Of a stretch of 64,000 nucleotides of DNA, positions 62,628 to 64,000 are shown in pieces. Numbering within the stretch: position 1 is the first letter of the stretch; every line of letters starts with the position of its first letter. The notes beneath the pieces are model-generated. The model worked only from the letters and a program-made list of their open reading frames with translations, did not search any database and had not been told where the DNA came from. The stretch lies in the NCBI GenBank assembly GCA_934589525.1, contig CAKTOB010000006.1:1-64000 (forward strand), given 5' to 3'. A program made the position numbers and the translations under genes. Source of the DNA: an uncultured Oscillospiraceae bacterium. GTDB lineage: Bacteria; Bacillota; Clostridia; Oscillospirales; Oscillospiraceae.

Positions 62628-63959
62628 CTATGCCAGGCTGACCATCCAGGTTTTCTTTTTGAAGACCGCCATGGATACCGCCAGTCTGAAAAGCTCTTCG
62701 CCGGTCAGCAGGGCGTAGACCCCGACGATGCCCCAATGGAGGACGTAGGCGGCAAACAGGCACAGGGGGATGCCTACCAGCCAGGTGCCCAGGATGTCGA
62801 TGGTCATGATGAGCCTGGTGTTGCCCCCGCTGCGGAGGATGCCGCCGCCTAAAATCATGTTCTGGACCTTGACGGGGGCATAGAGGGCGAAGACCGTCAG
62901 CAGCGTTTTGCCCAATTGCTGTACGGCCGGCTCTACCCGGTAGAGGCCTGTGTAGGCACCGGAAAGGGCAATTAGCCCGGCGGATACCGCTGCGGCCCCC
63001 AATAGGCCTGACAGCAGGATTTTCTTGGATTCCCTGTAGGCTCTTTCGTAGTCCTTCTGCCCCAGCCGCTTCCCGATCAGCACCCCCGCCGCGGCGGACA
63101 GGCCGCTGAGGGCCCCCACCATAAGGCCCTGGACCGGGCAGGTCAGGGTGTAGGCCGCCAGGCTTCCGCTTCCCAAGTGGCCGTAGACCGCGGACTCCAC
63201 ATTCTGGCCCAGGCTCCACAAAAACTCGCTGACCAGAATGGGCAGGATCATCAGGATGTACCCTCTGTGGGTCAGCTTTTCAAAGCGCAGGCTCCAGATG
63301 GGCTTTTGGCCTTCCTTTTTTTCCAGCAGCACAAAGCCCAGCAGGATGAAGAGAAAATTCACGATTTGGGAGGCCAGGGTGGCCAGGGCCGCCCCCCGGA
63401 TGCCCATTTTTGGCAGGCCCAGCTTGCCGAAAATCAGCAGATAGTTGAGCCCCGTGTTCACCGCCACGGCCCCCAGGCTGGCGGCGAAGGGGACGGTGGC
63501 CTGCTCCTTGCAGCGCATCCAGGAAGAGAGCAGACTGCTGAGGGCCATGGGCACATAGGATAGTCCGATCAGCCGGAAATACCGGGCACCACTGTGAATG
63601 ATCTCTAAATCCCGGGTATAAAGCCCCAGAATCCCCTCCGGGAAGCACACCGCCGCCACCAGAAACAGGCCCGACAGCACCACCCCCCAAACAAGGCTCA
63701 CATCCAGGCTGCGCCAGGCCTCTTTTTGTTCTCCCGCCCCCAGGTACTGGGCAATGAGAATGCCGGCCACGGTGCTGACCGCCCCCAGCATCACGGAGAA
63801 GATCAGGGAAAAATTGCCGCAGAGCCCCACGGCGGCGATGCCTGTCTCCCCCAGCTGACCGATCATTACCTGGTCAATCATGGAAAAGGAGGATTGCAGC
63901 ATACTTTGCAGGGTCACGGGCAGGGCGATTTTGCATAAGGATCTCATAAAATCGGACAT
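62628..63959 (-). CDS. MATE family efflux transporter
   Basis: Cation-coupled multidrug or metabolite exporter with 12 membrane helices over 443 residues. N-terminal ALPVTLQSMLQSSFSMIDQVMIGQLGETGIAAVGL is the MATE first-helix pattern, mirrored by the second half starting near YILMILPILVSEFLWSLGQNVESAVYG. GAGGAG precedes the ATG. Substrate unknown; appears monocistronic. Confidence 0.92.
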   Translation of the reverse strand: MSDFMRSLCKIALPVTLQSMLQSSFSMIDQVMIGQLGETGIAAVGLCGNFSLIFSVMLGAVSTVAGILIAQYLGAGEQKEAWRSLDVSLVWGVVLSGLFLVAAVCFPEGILGLYTRDLEIIHSGARYFRLIGLSYVPMALSSLLSSWMRCKEQATVPFAASLGAVAVNTGLNYLLIFGKLGLPKMGIRGAALATLASQIVNFLFILLGFVLLEKKEGQKPIWSLRFEKLTHRGYILMILPILVSEFLWSLGQNVESAVYGHLGSGSLAAYTLTCPVQGLMVGALSGLSAAAGVLIGKRLGQKDYERAYRESKKILLSGLLGAAAVSAGLIALSGAYTGLYRVEPAVQQLGKTLLTVFALYAPVKVQNMILGGGILRSGGNTRLIMTIDILGTWLVGIPLCLFAAYVLHWGIVGVYALLTGEELFRLAVSMAVFKKKTWMVSLA

Positions 63960-64000
63960 GATACGCTCCTCGTACTTTCTCTTATCATCAGCTCCACCGG

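Overview
The window (about 58-60% G+C by eye) looks like a chromosome segment around the replication origin of an anaerobic gut Firmicute, most likely a member of the Oscillospirales/Clostridia. This is inferred from gene content and not from a database search. The pointers are dnaA-dnaN-yaaA-recF-gyrB-gyrA order, parA/parB with perfect parS sites, a bile salt hydrolase, an electron-bifurcating NfnAB pair, the GlgC/GlgD/GlgA set, and a Tritrichomonas-like IMP dehydrogenase.

Layout. 0.1-7.1 kb: alpha/beta hydrolase, galE, and an operon of DUF3810 peptidase, rsmG and three tandem paralogous SGNH-fold membrane-anchored proteins. 7.25-7.5 kb: a short hydrophobic ORF facing a small RNA with an excellent promoter, which looks like a type I toxin-antitoxin. 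8-12.3 kb: rpsO-pnp with structured leaders, and an FAD oxidoreductase. 12.4-13.6 kb: tRNA-Gln and tRNA-Lys, a four-helix-bundle gene framed by heptad repeats, and a small membrane protein. 14-19.7 kb: glycogen phosphorylase and the operon murI-udk-HAD phosphatase-DUF89. 19.7-26.4 kb: CDF transporter, mtaB, HPr-like protein, frameshifted PrsW, small Cys-rich protein, GH13 amylase. 27-31.6 kb: GNAT, glgC, glgD, glgA. 31.7-35 kb: mgtE with structured leader, orphan response regulator. 35.6-38.3 kb: a dense DnaA-box cluster, nfnA-nfnB. 38.5-42 kb: zinc-ribbon protein, parA-parB-serS. 42.8-43.8 kb: bile salt hydrolase. 44.6-54.7 kb: the origin block (dnaA, dnaN, yaaA, recF, gyrB, gyrA, rnhA, remB-like), all on the minus strand. 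Beyond 55.4 kb genes are mostly on the plus strand (yitT, guaB, gluQ), as expected for the other replichore, with an AlbA_2 regulator and a MATE pump on the minus strand.

A striking property is that almost every gap over 300 bp is filled with a mosaic of short palindromic repeat families. These include ten copies of a roughly 120-bp TGTCAT...ATGACA inverted-repeat element, GGCGATGAATCATCGCC and GGAACGGC...GCCGTTCC palindromes, and heptad arrays of TTGACAA that usually sit right at a gene end. Glycogen metabolism (glgC, glgD, glgA, glgP, GH13), cell-wall precursor and nucleotide salvage (murI, udk) and chromosome maintenance (oriC, par, gyr) are the main functional themes.
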